From Myxococcales bacterium (GTDB taxonomy: Bacteria; Myxococcota_A; Bradymonadia; UBA7976; UBA1532), in contig JACKDP010000005.1 of NCBI GenBank assembly GCA_020633435.1, forward strand, positions 620,001-684,000: a stretch of 64,000 bases of DNA, given 5' to 3'. Below, one piece after another: positions 8,047-17,400 of the stretch (position 1 is its first letter; every line of letters begins with the position of its first letter). A model generated the notes under the pieces. That model was not told the DNA's origin. It did not search any database and saw only the letters and a list, made by a program, of their open reading frames with translations. A program made the translations under genes and the position numbers.

Positions 8047-9950
8047 CGGGGGCTCCGCAGGGCGAGGCGGCGCGAGGCGGCCAGGGCCTTCCCGCCGCGC
8101 AGGGGGGTGGTGGCCGCCGGATCCGCCGCGGGGGTGGTCCGCGGGGCCGCCGGGGCGGGCGGGGTGCCGAGGGGCATCCCCCCGTCCAGCCAGGCGAGGA
8201 TGGCGGCGCGCTTCGCCGGCGACAGATCGCGCGTCACGGGCATGGCGTTGGGGTCCTCCGGCGGGAGGCCGAAGGCGAGGCTCAGGAGGCGCTGGTTGCG
8301 GGCCACCGACTCGACGTCGGCGAGGTCGAGGAAGCGCAGCATCACCGGGTACAGGTTGGCGTACTGCTGGAAGATGGGCTGGAGATCATCGTGCCAGGTC
8401 GGGGCCCCGGGGACGCGGAGCGAGAAGCCGCTCCAGACCAGAAAGCTGATGAAGTTCCAGGGGTTGGGCGGTCCGTTGTCCCCACCCTCGGCGACGGACG
8501 CGCGCACCCCGTACACCTGCCCGTCGATGCCGTAGTCGGCGCCGCCGTTGAACCAGCGCGCCCTGCCCGGGTCGCCGATCGTGACGGCGAGGAGCGCGAC
8601 GCCCTGGGCGTCGGTCGTCAGGGTGGCGGGGTACTGCAGGACGTCGGTGGGCGTGCCCACGGGCGGGCTCGTCATGACGTAGGGCGGGCCGCTGCCGACC
8701 TGGCTCTGGAGCTGGCTGTCGTCGGCCGCGCAGGCGAGGGTGAGCCCAGCCGCCCGCACGCCGAACCGGGTCGCGTAGATCCGGCGGACGACGACGTCGC
8801 CGGGGCTCGCACGCACCACGAAGTCGTCGGCGCGGACGAAGAGCCCCGACGGGGCCTCGGCGATGGAGAACTGCTTGCCGCCCGCGCTGCTGCTGATGAC
8901 GAGGGGGGAGCGCTCGACGAGGGGGCGCAGGCTGGCGGGCACCGGCAGCGCGACCACGCCGGCCGTCCGGGCGTACCAGCCGGCCGTGGCGTAGCCCGCC
9001 GGGCCCTGGGCGGGCAGCGTCGCGAGGGGGATCACCCCGCCGGGCGGCGGGCTGGCCGGGGGGGTGCGGAGGTCGTACACCCCCAGCGACAGATCGCCGA
9101 TGTCGAGGATCTCGGCGTCCTGACCCGTGAAGAGCGCGTTGCCGAGGTCGAGGAAGACGACGTCCGCGGCGTCATCGAGGCGCGCCACGCAGAAGTTGAT
9201 GCCCCCGGCCGGCAGGAAGAAGTTGCCGGCCGGCCCGGCGCTCGCCATGAGCTGGCGGCCCAGGACCATGTGCCGCGGCTCGTCGGCGGTGGCGGGGCCA
9301 ATGGTCCCGACGATGCGGCCCGTCATGAACTCGGGGGACGTGTAGTCGAGGTTGAAGGCGTCGACGTTGAACTTGATGGACAGGAGGCCGCTCGTCGCCG
9401 CGCTGGCCTGGAGCGCGGTGAGGAAGGGGGACGTGGAGACGTCGCCCCAGACCAGGCCGCGCAGGACCGACTGGTACATGGCGCTGGCGTCGGCGTCGCC
9501 CCCCTGGGAGACGGTGGCGCGGTCCCAGATGTCGATGAACGCGGCCGGATCGAAGTCGCCCCGCAGGAGCGTGGTGCCGTCGGGCGTCGTGATGCGGACC
9601 TGGAGACCCCAGATCTGAGAGACGAGCTGCTGCTCGGGATCCAGGTCGACCATCTTGGCCGGGGCCTGGCTGTCGGAGTCGGCGACGCGGCAGCCGTGGA
9701 TGGGATCCGTCGTCGGCGCGGGGCCGGCCGGGGTGAAGGCCGAGGTGACGGCGCAGCCGAGGATGCGCCACGCGGCGTCGCCTTGCGGGTTGAACCAGCC
9801 GTTCGCCGGGTTCATCCGGGGCCCCTCCATCTGCTGGTAGGCCGGCTGGAAGGCGGCGTTGTCGAAGTGGCCCGGGTCGTTGTTGACCGTGGACACGTTC
9901 GCCTGGAACCGGCCAGCGAAGTGCAGTCGCAAGGCGTTGAGATAGCTCAT
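8043..9950 (-). CDS. VioB/RebD N-terminal-like protein
   Basis: This 635-residue protein begins with LNALRLHFAGRFQANVST and VNNDPGHFDNAAF, the pattern at the start of VioB-type proteins. The middle is beta-rich with no signal peptide. The last 110 residues (from WHDDLQPIFQQYANLY to ILAWLDGG) resemble a cytochrome-like helical tail without any CxxCH haem motif, followed by an Ala/Pro-rich end. Together with the downstream ferritin-like gene it totals 978 residues, close to full-length VioB. Both its start and stop are ATGA overlaps with neighbours. It probably forms a two-subunit oxidative-coupling enzyme, but the reaction is inferred. Confidence 0.75.
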   Translation of the reverse strand: MSYLNALRLHFAGRFQANVSTVNNDPGHFDNAAFQPAYQQMEGPRMNPANGWFNPQGDAAWRILGCAVTSAFTPAGPAPTTDPIHGCRVADSDSQAPAKMVDLDPEQQLVSQIWGLQVRITTPDGTTLLRGDFDPAAFIDIWDRATVSQGGDADASAMYQSVLRGLVWGDVSTSPFLTALQASAATSGLLSIKFNVDAFNLDYTSPEFMTGRIVGTIGPATADEPRHMVLGRQLMASAGPAGNFFLPAGGINFCVARLDDAADVVFLDLGNALFTGQDAEILDIGDLSLGVYDLRTPPASPPPGGVIPLATLPAQGPAGYATAGWYARTAGVVALPVPASLRPLVERSPLVISSSAGGKQFSIAEAPSGLFVRADDFVVRASPGDVVVRRIYATRFGVRAAGLTLACAADDSQLQSQVGSGPPYVMTSPPVGTPTDVLQYPATLTTDAQGVALLAVTIGDPGRARWFNGGADYGIDGQVYGVRASVAEGGDNGPPNPWNFISFLVWSGFSLRVPGAPTWHDDLQPIFQQYANLYPVMLRFLDLADVESVARNQRLLSLAFGLPPEDPNAMPVTRDLSPAKRAAILAWLDGGMPLGTPPAPAAPRTTPAADPAATTPLRGGKALAASRRLALRSPR

Positions 9951-10750
9951 GAATTCTCTCCAGCATGGGGCGCGGCGGCGGGCGCTGAGAAGGGCTCGAT
10001 CAGGCCGACGGCGTTCTGCTCGGGGTCACGGAACATGGCGAAGCGGTAGCCATCGACCCGGGTCGGGGGCAGCAGGGGCGTGGCGCCGGCCGCCAGGGCG
10101 GCCTGCAAGGTGGCCTCGACCGAGGTGACCTGGAGGTAGAACGCGCAGCCGGGGGCGAAGCCCGGGGCGTCGGTGCTCTGGCCGATGCCCCCGAGGAGCG
10201 GCTGACCCTCGTCGGGGAACGGGATGTAGGCGAAGCCGCCCGTGCCCCGCCGATACTGCCAGCCGAACACACGGGTGTAGAAGTCGAGCGCGGCGGTCTG
10301 ATCCCGGGCGATGACCTCGAACATCACGGCCGGGTGCTGGTTCGCGTCGGCCGCCAGGGCGGCGTCGCGCACGAAGCCCGCCTCCTCGCGCAGGAACGTC
10401 ACCTCCGTGTAGGGACGCCCATGGGCGTCGGGCACGAAGGCGTCGCCCCAGGTGGCCACGAACGCCGTGAAGGCGGGCCCGGACACATGGGCCTGGAAGG
10501 CAGCCGCGTCGCGATAGCGCTCCATGAAGAGCAGGAGCTGGGGCGACGGGGGCGGGAGCGACTGGAGCGTCGGCTCGGGGGACACGGTGTGCACGAGGTA
10601 CATCAGCGTGCCCGGCTCGGTGGCGCGGACGCGGGCCGCCAGCTCCGTGACGGCGGCGACGACCTCGGCCTCGCGGCCGGGCCGGATGTACCAGCGCGAG
10701 GTGAGGCTGACCGGCGCAGACTCTCCCTGGTCGCTCTTCATCACGAGCAT
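9947..10750 (-). CDS. ABM monooxygenase-like domain fused to VOC/glyoxalase domain
   Basis: This 267-residue protein joins two small folds. Residues 15-115 look like an antibiotic-biosynthesis-monooxygenase (ABM) dimeric alpha/beta-barrel: SRWYIRPGREAEVVAAVTEL, then PQLLLFMERYRDAAAFQAH. Residues 140-255 look like a VOC/glyoxalase beta-alpha-beta-beta-beta module: MFEVIARDQTAALDFYTRVFG and ending FRDPEQNAVGLIE. It is the first gene of the operon and its stop overlaps the VioB-like start by 4 bases. It could tailor or scavenge an unstable product of the coupling enzyme. An ATG three codons downstream is an alternative start; neither has a strong ribosome site. Confidence 0.78.
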   Translation of the reverse strand: MLVMKSDQGESAPVSLTSRWYIRPGREAEVVAAVTELAARVRATEPGTLMYLVHTVSPEPTLQSLPPPSPQLLLFMERYRDAAAFQAHVSGPAFTAFVATWGDAFVPDAHGRPYTEVTFLREEAGFVRDAALAADANQHPAVMFEVIARDQTAALDFYTRVFGWQYRRGTGGFAYIPFPDEGQPLLGGIGQSTDAPGFAPGCAFYLQVTSVEATLQAALAAGATPLLPPTRVDGYRFAMFRDPEQNAVGLIEPFSAPAAAPHAGENS

Positions 10751-10829
10751 GCCTGACAGATGGTAGTTGAGGCGGCGAACGTAGCAGCGCCCCGGCGTGG
10801 CGGCAAGCCGGTTTCGCGCCCGGCGGCCG

Positions 10830-12560
10830 TCAGGGCGCCAGGGCGCTGCGGGCCCGGTCGCCGCGGCGCAGGGCGCGCCAGCAGGCGATGGCCGAGGTGA
10901 CGAGGAGGGCGGCGGCGAGGCCGGCGACGTCCCAGCGCAGGATGAGGGCCGCGCTCGTCCCCACGACGAGGGCGGCGCAGAAGACGACGCCGGCGAGGAC
11001 GAGCGCCAGGTCGGCGCGGTGCTCGTCGCGGCGGCCGCCGCGGGCCACGGGGCCCCAGAAGCCGGGCGGGCGGACGGTGGCGTGGAAGCGCTGGAGCACG
11101 TCGTGGGGCTCGGGCCGCGTCAGCAGGCTGGCGATGACCACGGCGGCGGCGCCGCTGGCGAAGAGCACCAGGAACCCCTGCCAGTACGGCTGGTCCTTGA
11201 AGCCCAGGGGGAACCAGACGAGCCAGGCCAGGGGCACGCCGCCGATGAGGCCCGCGATCTCGCCCCAGATGTTGATGCGCCACCACACCCAGCGCAGGAG
11301 GCCGAGGGGCAGGACGAAGAGGCCGAGGACGGAGTTGATGAAGTTGAGCCAGTCCGCATCGATCTCGCCGATCAAGACGCGCGCCCAGAGCCAGGCGATG
11401 CCCGTGAGCAACACCGTGACTACACGGCACACCCAGACCTGGGCCCGGCCGCTCGCGTCGGGCTGCACGTGGCGGCGCCAGAAGTCGTTGAAGACGTTGG
11501 CCGCCATGAAGTTGAGGTAGGTGTCGATGGTGGACATGTAGCCCGCCACGACGCCCACCAGGATGAGGCCCAGGAGGCCCGGGCCGGCGTGGCTCTGCAC
11601 CAGGCGGGCCCAGACCTCGGCGGCGGGGGCGTCGGGCAGCAGGGCGATGGCGGCGAGCCCGAGGATGGCGAGCGGGGCGACGCGGACGGCCAGGTTCAAG
11701 ACGGCGCCGAAGATCTGGCCGGCGGCGGCGTGGCCCTCGCTGCGGGCGGCGAGGGAGCGCTGCACGGTGACGGAGCGGGTGCCGGCGACGCCGACGACGC
11801 CCATGAGGGCGAGGGCGCCGAGGGTCAGGGGCTCGACCGCGAACTTGCCGAAGCGGGGATCGTCAACGGGCGGCCACAGGGCCAGGAACTCGGGGCCACG
11901 GTGGGCCTCGACGCTGCCGATCATCTGGGCGTAGCCGCCGGCGGCGTCCACGAGGACGACGGCGAGGGCGATCTGCCCGACCGTCAGCAGGATGAACTGG
12001 GGCACGTCGCTGTAGGCCACGCCGAAGAGGCCGGAGGTGAGGGTGTAGAGCATGGAGCCGCCGCAGAAGACGGCGAGGACGACGTCGGGGGGCCAGCCCA
12101 GGAACGGGGCCATGACCTGCGCGAACGACTGGAAGACGTAGCCCAGCACGAGGGCGCCGCCGGCCAGGGTGCCGTACAGGGCGTAGACGCCGCGGTAGCG
12201 GGCGGCGGCCTTGCCGCTGTAGCGGGCCTCGTACAGCGCGCCGGCGGAGACGAGGCCGAGGCGGCGCCAGTAGCGGGCCCAGACGATGGCGATGGGCACC
12301 GCGAAGACGGCGCCGATCCAGAAGAAGCGGTGCAGGCCGATGAAGCCGCCGGTGAAGACGACGAGCACCCAGAAGGCGTCCGCGCCGGCGGCCGAGGCCA
12401 CGTCGGAGAAGCCGATGACCCACCAGGGCAGGCGGCGGCCGGCCACCAGCCAGTCGTCGGCGCTCTGGCTCGCGCGGCGGGCGAAGGCGACGCCGATGGC
12501 CAGGGTCAGGACCCCGTAGGCGGCGATGACGATCCAGTCGAGAGCGGCCATGAGGCCCAT
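10830..12560 (-). CDS. Sodium:solute symporter (SSS family)
   Basis: This 576-residue integral membrane protein belongs to the sodium/solute symporter family. The N-terminus (AALDWIVIAAYGVLTLAIG) is the first membrane helix, followed by SADDWLVAGRRLPWW and GFSDVASAAGADAFW, the typical SSS substrate/sodium region. About 13 hydrophobic helices follow, with GYMSTIDTYLNFMAANVFND matching the conserved helix near the C-terminal part. The substrate is not evident. An ATG at residue 4 is an alternative start. The reading frame extends much further upstream but becomes Arg/Ser-rich and overlaps the divergent lipoprotein gene, so that extension was rejected. Confidence 0.88.
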   Translation of the reverse strand: MGLMAALDWIVIAAYGVLTLAIGVAFARRASQSADDWLVAGRRLPWWVIGFSDVASAAGADAFWVLVVFTGGFIGLHRFFWIGAVFAVPIAIVWARYWRRLGLVSAGALYEARYSGKAAARYRGVYALYGTLAGGALVLGYVFQSFAQVMAPFLGWPPDVVLAVFCGGSMLYTLTSGLFGVAYSDVPQFILLTVGQIALAVVLVDAAGGYAQMIGSVEAHRGPEFLALWPPVDDPRFGKFAVEPLTLGALALMGVVGVAGTRSVTVQRSLAARSEGHAAAGQIFGAVLNLAVRVAPLAILGLAAIALLPDAPAAEVWARLVQSHAGPGLLGLILVGVVAGYMSTIDTYLNFMAANVFNDFWRRHVQPDASGRAQVWVCRVVTVLLTGIAWLWARVLIGEIDADWLNFINSVLGLFVLPLGLLRWVWWRINIWGEIAGLIGGVPLAWLVWFPLGFKDQPYWQGFLVLFASGAAAVVIASLLTRPEPHDVLQRFHATVRPPGFWGPVARGGRRDEHRADLALVLAGVVFCAALVVGTSAALILRWDVAGLAAALLVTSAIACWRALRRGDRARSALAP

Positions 12561-12630
12561 GGTACGCTGCTTGCGTTGCGCCGCGCACGGATCGTCGACC
12601 CGCCGAGGTGCGCGGGGTGGGAGAGTGAGC

Positions 12631-12789
12631 ATGAAGACGCTGTGGATGGGGCTGCTTTTCGCCCTGGCCGCCCCCGCGCTGACCGGCTGCGGGGGGACGC
12701 AAGATCGGGTGGACAAAGAGGGCATCCGCCGCAACGCCGACGACGCCGATCGGGATCTCGACCGCGAGTCGGCCCGCAACCAGGAGTAG
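12631..12789 (+). CDS. Small lipoprotein
   Basis: This 52-residue precursor has a clear lipoprotein signal: MKTLWMGLLF then the lipobox LTGC at residues 20-23. The mature part is about 30 residues, rich in Asp and Arg (NADDADRDLDRESARNQE), with no Cys beyond the lipid anchor. GGGAGAG precedes the ATG. It lies 13 bases before the LPP20-like gene and is probably cotranscribed with it. Its size recalls small outer-membrane-anchored lipoproteins, but there is no heptad pattern, so the role is unknown. Confidence 0.75.
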   Translation: MKTLWMGLLFALAAPALTGCGGTQDRVDKEGIRRNADDADRDLDRESARNQE

Positions 12790-12802
12790 AGGGAGGACGA
12801 GG

Positions 12803-13381
12803 ATGCGTCTCAAGCAGATGATGTTGCTGGGTTTTCTGGTCGGTGGCGGCCTCGCGACCGTGGGCTGCGGCGGCGACCAGATCAAGCACCAGGGGGGCAC
12901 GGACAACGCGCCCCAGTGGGTCAACCAGGGGGCGGCGGCGTTCAAGGACAAGGCCTTCTACGGGGTGGGCGTCGCGAGCGGCATCTCGTCCATCAGCCTG
13001 CGGCGGTCGACGGCGGACGCCCAGGCCCGGGCGGAGCTGGCGCGGGTGTTCACGAGCAAGGTGCAGAACCTGCTGAAGAACTACGAGGCCAGCACCGGGG
13101 ACGGCGACAAGGAGGCCGCGGAGGCCCACCGGCAGGAGGCCACCAAGGTCTTCACCGAGATGGAGCTGACCGGCGTCGAGATCATCGACCGCTACTACGA
13201 CCTGGAGCAGGCGAGCCAGTACGCCCTGGCCCGGCTCGAGCCCGAGGCCTTCGAGGGCCAGCTCGACCGCCTCGACCGGCTGAGCACGCGCGCGAAGGAG
13301 GTCATCCGCGAGAACGCGCGCAAGGCGTTCCAGGAGCTGGACGCCGAGTCCGCGAAGCGCGCCGCGCAGGCCGCGGAGTAG
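12803..13381 (+). CDS. LPP20-like lipoprotein
   Basis: This 192-residue lipoprotein precursor has the signal MRLKQMMLLGFLVGGGLATVGC. The mature part has the pattern of the LPP20/LpoB-type family: PQWVNQG near the N-terminus, FYGVGVASG, then a helix rich in alternating Ala/Arg (STADAQARAELARVF) and a long amphipathic C-terminal helix. The ribosome site GGAGGACG is strong. It follows the 52-residue lipoprotein and probably forms a two-gene unit at the outer membrane. Confidence 0.75.
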   Translation: MRLKQMMLLGFLVGGGLATVGCGGDQIKHQGGTDNAPQWVNQGAAAFKDKAFYGVGVASGISSISLRRSTADAQARAELARVFTSKVQNLLKNYEASTGDGDKEAAEAHRQEATKVFTEMELTGVEIIDRYYDLEQASQYALARLEPEAFEGQLDRLDRLSTRAKEVIRENARKAFQELDAESAKRAAQAAE

Positions 13382-13463
13382 GCGGCTCAGGGAATCGGGG
13401 CTGGCCCGCCCCGATGAGGTGTGCTTGAATCGCGCTGTCCTTCCCACTGAGAGGTAGCGCGCC

Positions 13464-14378
13464 ATGATCGGCATCCCGCTCGCGAATCTGAAGGTCGGAG
13501 ACATCATCGTCGACCGGGCCCCCGACCAGAGCTGTCACTCCCTGGTCGTGGTGCAGACCGGCAACGACCCGCGGGTGGTGCACGTCGACGCCCGGATCGT
13601 CGAGGAGGACCTGAGCGCGGCCCAGGGCCAGGGGGGCGAGCTGTTCGCCTTCCGCATGAAGCACCACCAGTACGGCGACGTGGACGCCGTCCGGACGCTC
13701 GTCGGCCAGTTCGCGCAGGCCTGGGCCGTGACGCAGACGCCCTATGGCTCCTTCCCCAGCAACGTCCAGGTGCAGGGGGCCAACCGCTTCCAGGGGACGA
13801 AGGCCGCGCGCCAGTCCACCATCATCCCGCCCCTGGAGTACGACGCCCTGTTCCGCGTCTTGAAGTGGGCCAAGAAGGCCGAGGAGGGCCTGCCGTTCTC
13901 GGAGCATCGCGGCACGACGTGCTGCGCCTTCCTGCTGGCGACGTACCAGGCGGCGTGCGTCACGGACTACGTCCGGACGACCAGCGGCCGCATGGCCAAT
14001 GTCATTCCGGCCATCTTCGCGAGCGTGCGCGACCACCGGGCCCAGCCCGTGCGCCAGGGCCAGGGGGTCCAGCTCACCGATCCCCGCAGCGGCTGGCAGC
14101 ACACCTTCTATCAGGATCAGGCGCTCATTCAGCACAGCAACCGCGGCATCAGCACCCAGCAGAAGAGCCAGGTGATCGCGCAGGTCTTCACGCAGTACGG
14201 CATCGAGCCCATCTGGAAGCGCGCGGCCGGGCTGGCGTTCGGCTGGCAGAAGGACGCCTGGTCGAACGTCACCCGGATCAGCCGCATCCTGACCCCCGCG
14301 CTGGACTGCGATGTGAAGTATTCGGCGGCGACGCTGCTGATCAACCGCCTGTCGGGGAATGGCTGGAAGGCGCTGTAG
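13464..14378 (+). CDS. Permuted NlpC/P60-like papain-fold protein
   Basis: This 304-residue protein has no signal peptide. The N-terminus LKVGDIIVDRAPDQSCHSLVVV, followed by a paired HVDARI, resembles the 'GDIV...H' half of circularly permuted NlpC/P60 (YiiX/LRAT-like) domains. A candidate nucleophile is in HRGTTCCAFLLATYQ around residues 150-165. The His-before-Cys order is the permuted arrangement. A helical C-terminal region follows. Members of this fold cleave or transfer acyl or amide groups on peptides, lipids or murein, but the substrate cannot be read here. It converges on the 1214-residue protein gene. Confidence 0.5.
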   Translation: MIGIPLANLKVGDIIVDRAPDQSCHSLVVVQTGNDPRVVHVDARIVEEDLSAAQGQGGELFAFRMKHHQYGDVDAVRTLVGQFAQAWAVTQTPYGSFPSNVQVQGANRFQGTKAARQSTIIPPLEYDALFRVLKWAKKAEEGLPFSEHRGTTCCAFLLATYQAACVTDYVRTTSGRMANVIPAIFASVRDHRAQPVRQGQGVQLTDPRSGWQHTFYQDQALIQHSNRGISTQQKSQVIAQVFTQYGIEPIWKRAAGLAFGWQKDAWSNVTRISRILTPALDCDVKYSAATLLINRLSGNGWKAL

Positions 14379-14401
14379 GGCCCGGCCGGCGGGGACGGGC
14401 G

Positions 14402-17400
14402 CTACCGCGACTGGTAGAGGTTGTCGTTGATGGCGTCGTTGGCGCTGCGCACCAGGTTGCCGATGAAGGCCAGCGCGCCCGAGACGGATCCGACGATGAG
14501 GGGGGTGGGGGTCTTGGTGAAGGCGAAGATGCCCTGGCCGAGGGTGCCCCCGAAGGCGCAGAGGTTGGACGCCAGCTTCTCGGTGTCCCAGGCGGCCGAG
14601 TGGTACTCGCCGTTGTCGTCCTCGGACGTGATCTCCATGAAGTAGCTTACGACGTCGAAGAGCAGCCCGATGGCGCCGAAGAAGAGGGCCCCGCCGGCCT
14701 CGATCTTCTCGAGGGCCGACATGGGCGCCTCGACCTCGCCCCCGGGCGCCTGGCCGTCGAGGGGCGCCGTGCCCTGGCCGTCGAGGGGCGCGGCGCCGTT
14801 GATGGGCGCGGCCTCGCCCTCCGGGGCCCGGCTCCAGGCGTCCTTCACGCTGGCGATGGCGGCGATGCCGCTCAGGGCGAGATCAGCGACGTCGAACAGC
14901 CAGTGCGTCCGGTCGAGGCCCTGCTGGACGCGATCGTCATCAAAGGCGAAGGATCCCGCGACCTTGGCCATCGAGCAGCCGGCCTGCAGGCAGTTGAGGA
15001 GGGACACGATCCGCGACTTCTTGACGACGTCGAAGGTCGCGTTGATGGGGAACAGGATGAGGTTCAGGGCGTCGGCCGTCGCCGCCATCATCCCGCCGAT
15101 CTGGGTGTAGAGCCGGGTGCTCTTGCTGGCGTCGACGCTGTCGGGGCTCGTCGCGGCCAGCATGAGGGTGTGGGAGGGCATGAGCTTGTCCTCCGGCACC
15201 AGCGGGAAGAGCGTCTGCCAGGACGCCGTGTCGAAGCCGTACGTCCCGCCCTCCCAGGGCGACTTGCCCGTCGCGACCTTGTAGACGAGGGTGGCCGGGA
15301 TGGCGCCGATGAGCGCGCACGCACCCATCACCGTCATGGGCGCCCCGTCGCTGACGAACTTCTCATAGAGCCACGAGATGACCGGCAGGTTGATCTCGCG
15401 CAGCAGGACGTCGTCGATGAGCATCGCGGTGACGTCCGTCACGACGCCGATCAGGGCGTGCAGCACCCCGCACACGGCGTCGATGAGGGCGTCGGCCACG
15501 CCCCCGGCGATGACCCGGGCCACGTTGCCCAGCGTGAACTGGTCGTCGTCCCAGAGCTGCTTGAGATCCTTGAACATCTGGGCGACGTCTTCGGCCGTCG
15601 CCTCGATGGCGTCGGCCACGGCCCGCACGAAGTCGCCGATGGTCGAGGCGATCGTCGTGTCGTCATAGTCGGGCGGATCGCCGCTCGTCACGCCGCCGTG
15701 CTGCACCTGGTAGGTGGAGAAGCTGCCGCCCGGGCTGCTGGTAGCGGTGTCGCCGGCGGTCTGGGCCTCCGCCGGGGCCCCGCTGGTGCCCTGGGCCACC
15801 GCGTCCGAGAGGCTGATGGCGGCGGTGGCGTCGTCCATGCCCAGCAGCTTGTCGACCTGCTGCTTGAGCCAGGCCCCCAGGGGATCCACCAGCGCGTCGG
15901 CCGTGCGCAGCTCGGCCTCGATGTAGCGGGCCGTCTGGACGGCCATGTTGTTGAAGACCTGCTGGGTCGTCTTGATGTCATCCCAGGAGAACAGGAAGCC
16001 GATCCACTGGATGAGCGTCTCGATGGCCGCGCCGATGAGGCTGAAGAGCCAGTCCATGAGCGCCAGGACGTGCTCGATGGTCTCGACCACGAACTTCACC
16101 AGCGTCTCGCCCACCTGGATGGCGAACTCGTAGACCTTCTCGACCGCGTTGATGGCGATGCCGACGGCCGTCTGGGCGACGTTCTTGAGGCCGCGCAGGA
16201 TGTCCCCCGCGAGGCTCATGATGGCGCCGGCGGTGTCCTCGATCCACGACACGACGACGCCGCCCTCGACCACCGCCATCTTCATGGTGGGGGCGGTCGA
16301 CTTCTTCGCGGCCTGGGGGGTCGCCGGGGCGGAGACAGTGGGGGTGTCGGCGCCATCGGGGTCGGCCAGGTCGGGGTCGACGGCGCTGCCATCGGGCGGC
16401 AGGGTGTCGGTCACGTCGCCGAGCTGGCTGAAGGCCTCGGTGATGACGGCGAGGGTGCTCGGATCGATGGCCTCGGCCACCGTCCGCCCGTCGGGGAGCA
16501 CCTTCTGCCCGAGGGTGCCGTCCTGGGCCATGGCCAGGATGCGCTGGCGGGCGGCCGCCGTCGGATCGGCGATGAGGGTGCCCTGGATGATGTCGCCCTG
16601 GAACCGGAAGATCGGCGCCGAGAGGGCGGCGACCTCCTGGATGATCGTGACGCTGCCCGTCCCGTCGGTGGCCACGTCGACGGCCGTGTCGGCGTCGAGC
16701 GTCATGTAGAAGCCGTTCACCGTGGCGTAGGTCCACGACGAGGCGTTGAGGCGGACGGGCTGGCCGGCGATGGGGTTGCCGTCGGCGTCGGTGAAGCGGA
16801 CGACCGTCGTGTAGCAGGCCACCTCCCGGGTGCTGAGGAGGGCGGGCAGGCTGAGGCGACCCTCCGTCCACAGCGACGACGCCGGGTCCTGCCAGAGCCG
16901 CTGGATGGTCGTGTTGTCGGCGCGGGCCACGAAGAGCTCGTTGGCGGAGCGCTTCGCCGAGCGGATGGTGGCCATCTGCGCCACCTGCGTCTGCATCACC
17001 ATCGGCAGCGTCCACGCCCGCTCCGCCGCCTGGTCGCCGCGGGTGTAGGTCAGGCGCTGGCTGCGATCGAGAGCCCAGACGGACAGGTGGTGGCGGTCCT
17101 GGCGGATGGCGAGGGCCGTCAGGCCGGTGAACGGGGCCGAGCTGTCGGGGATGCGCGAGGCGGCGGCCCCCATGGCGCCCTGGGCGTCGGCCTCGAACAC
17201 ATAGATGCCTTCGCCGCCGACGAAGAGCGTCGAGCAGCCGCCCGCCTCGGGGTCGGCCAGGACGCCCAGGCAGGTGGCGCCGGCGGGCACCGGCAGCGTG
17301 CGGGTGTGGGGCGGGCCGCCGGTCTGGGGGTCGGGCAGGCTGCTGAACTGCAGCGAGAGCTGGCCGCCGTTCGTCTCGAAGAGGGTGTAGGTGCCGCGGC

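Noticed and set aside
14379..14401. Terminator between converging NlpC-like and 1214-residue genes
   Set aside because: Only a 5-base GC stem with a long loop and no T-tract.
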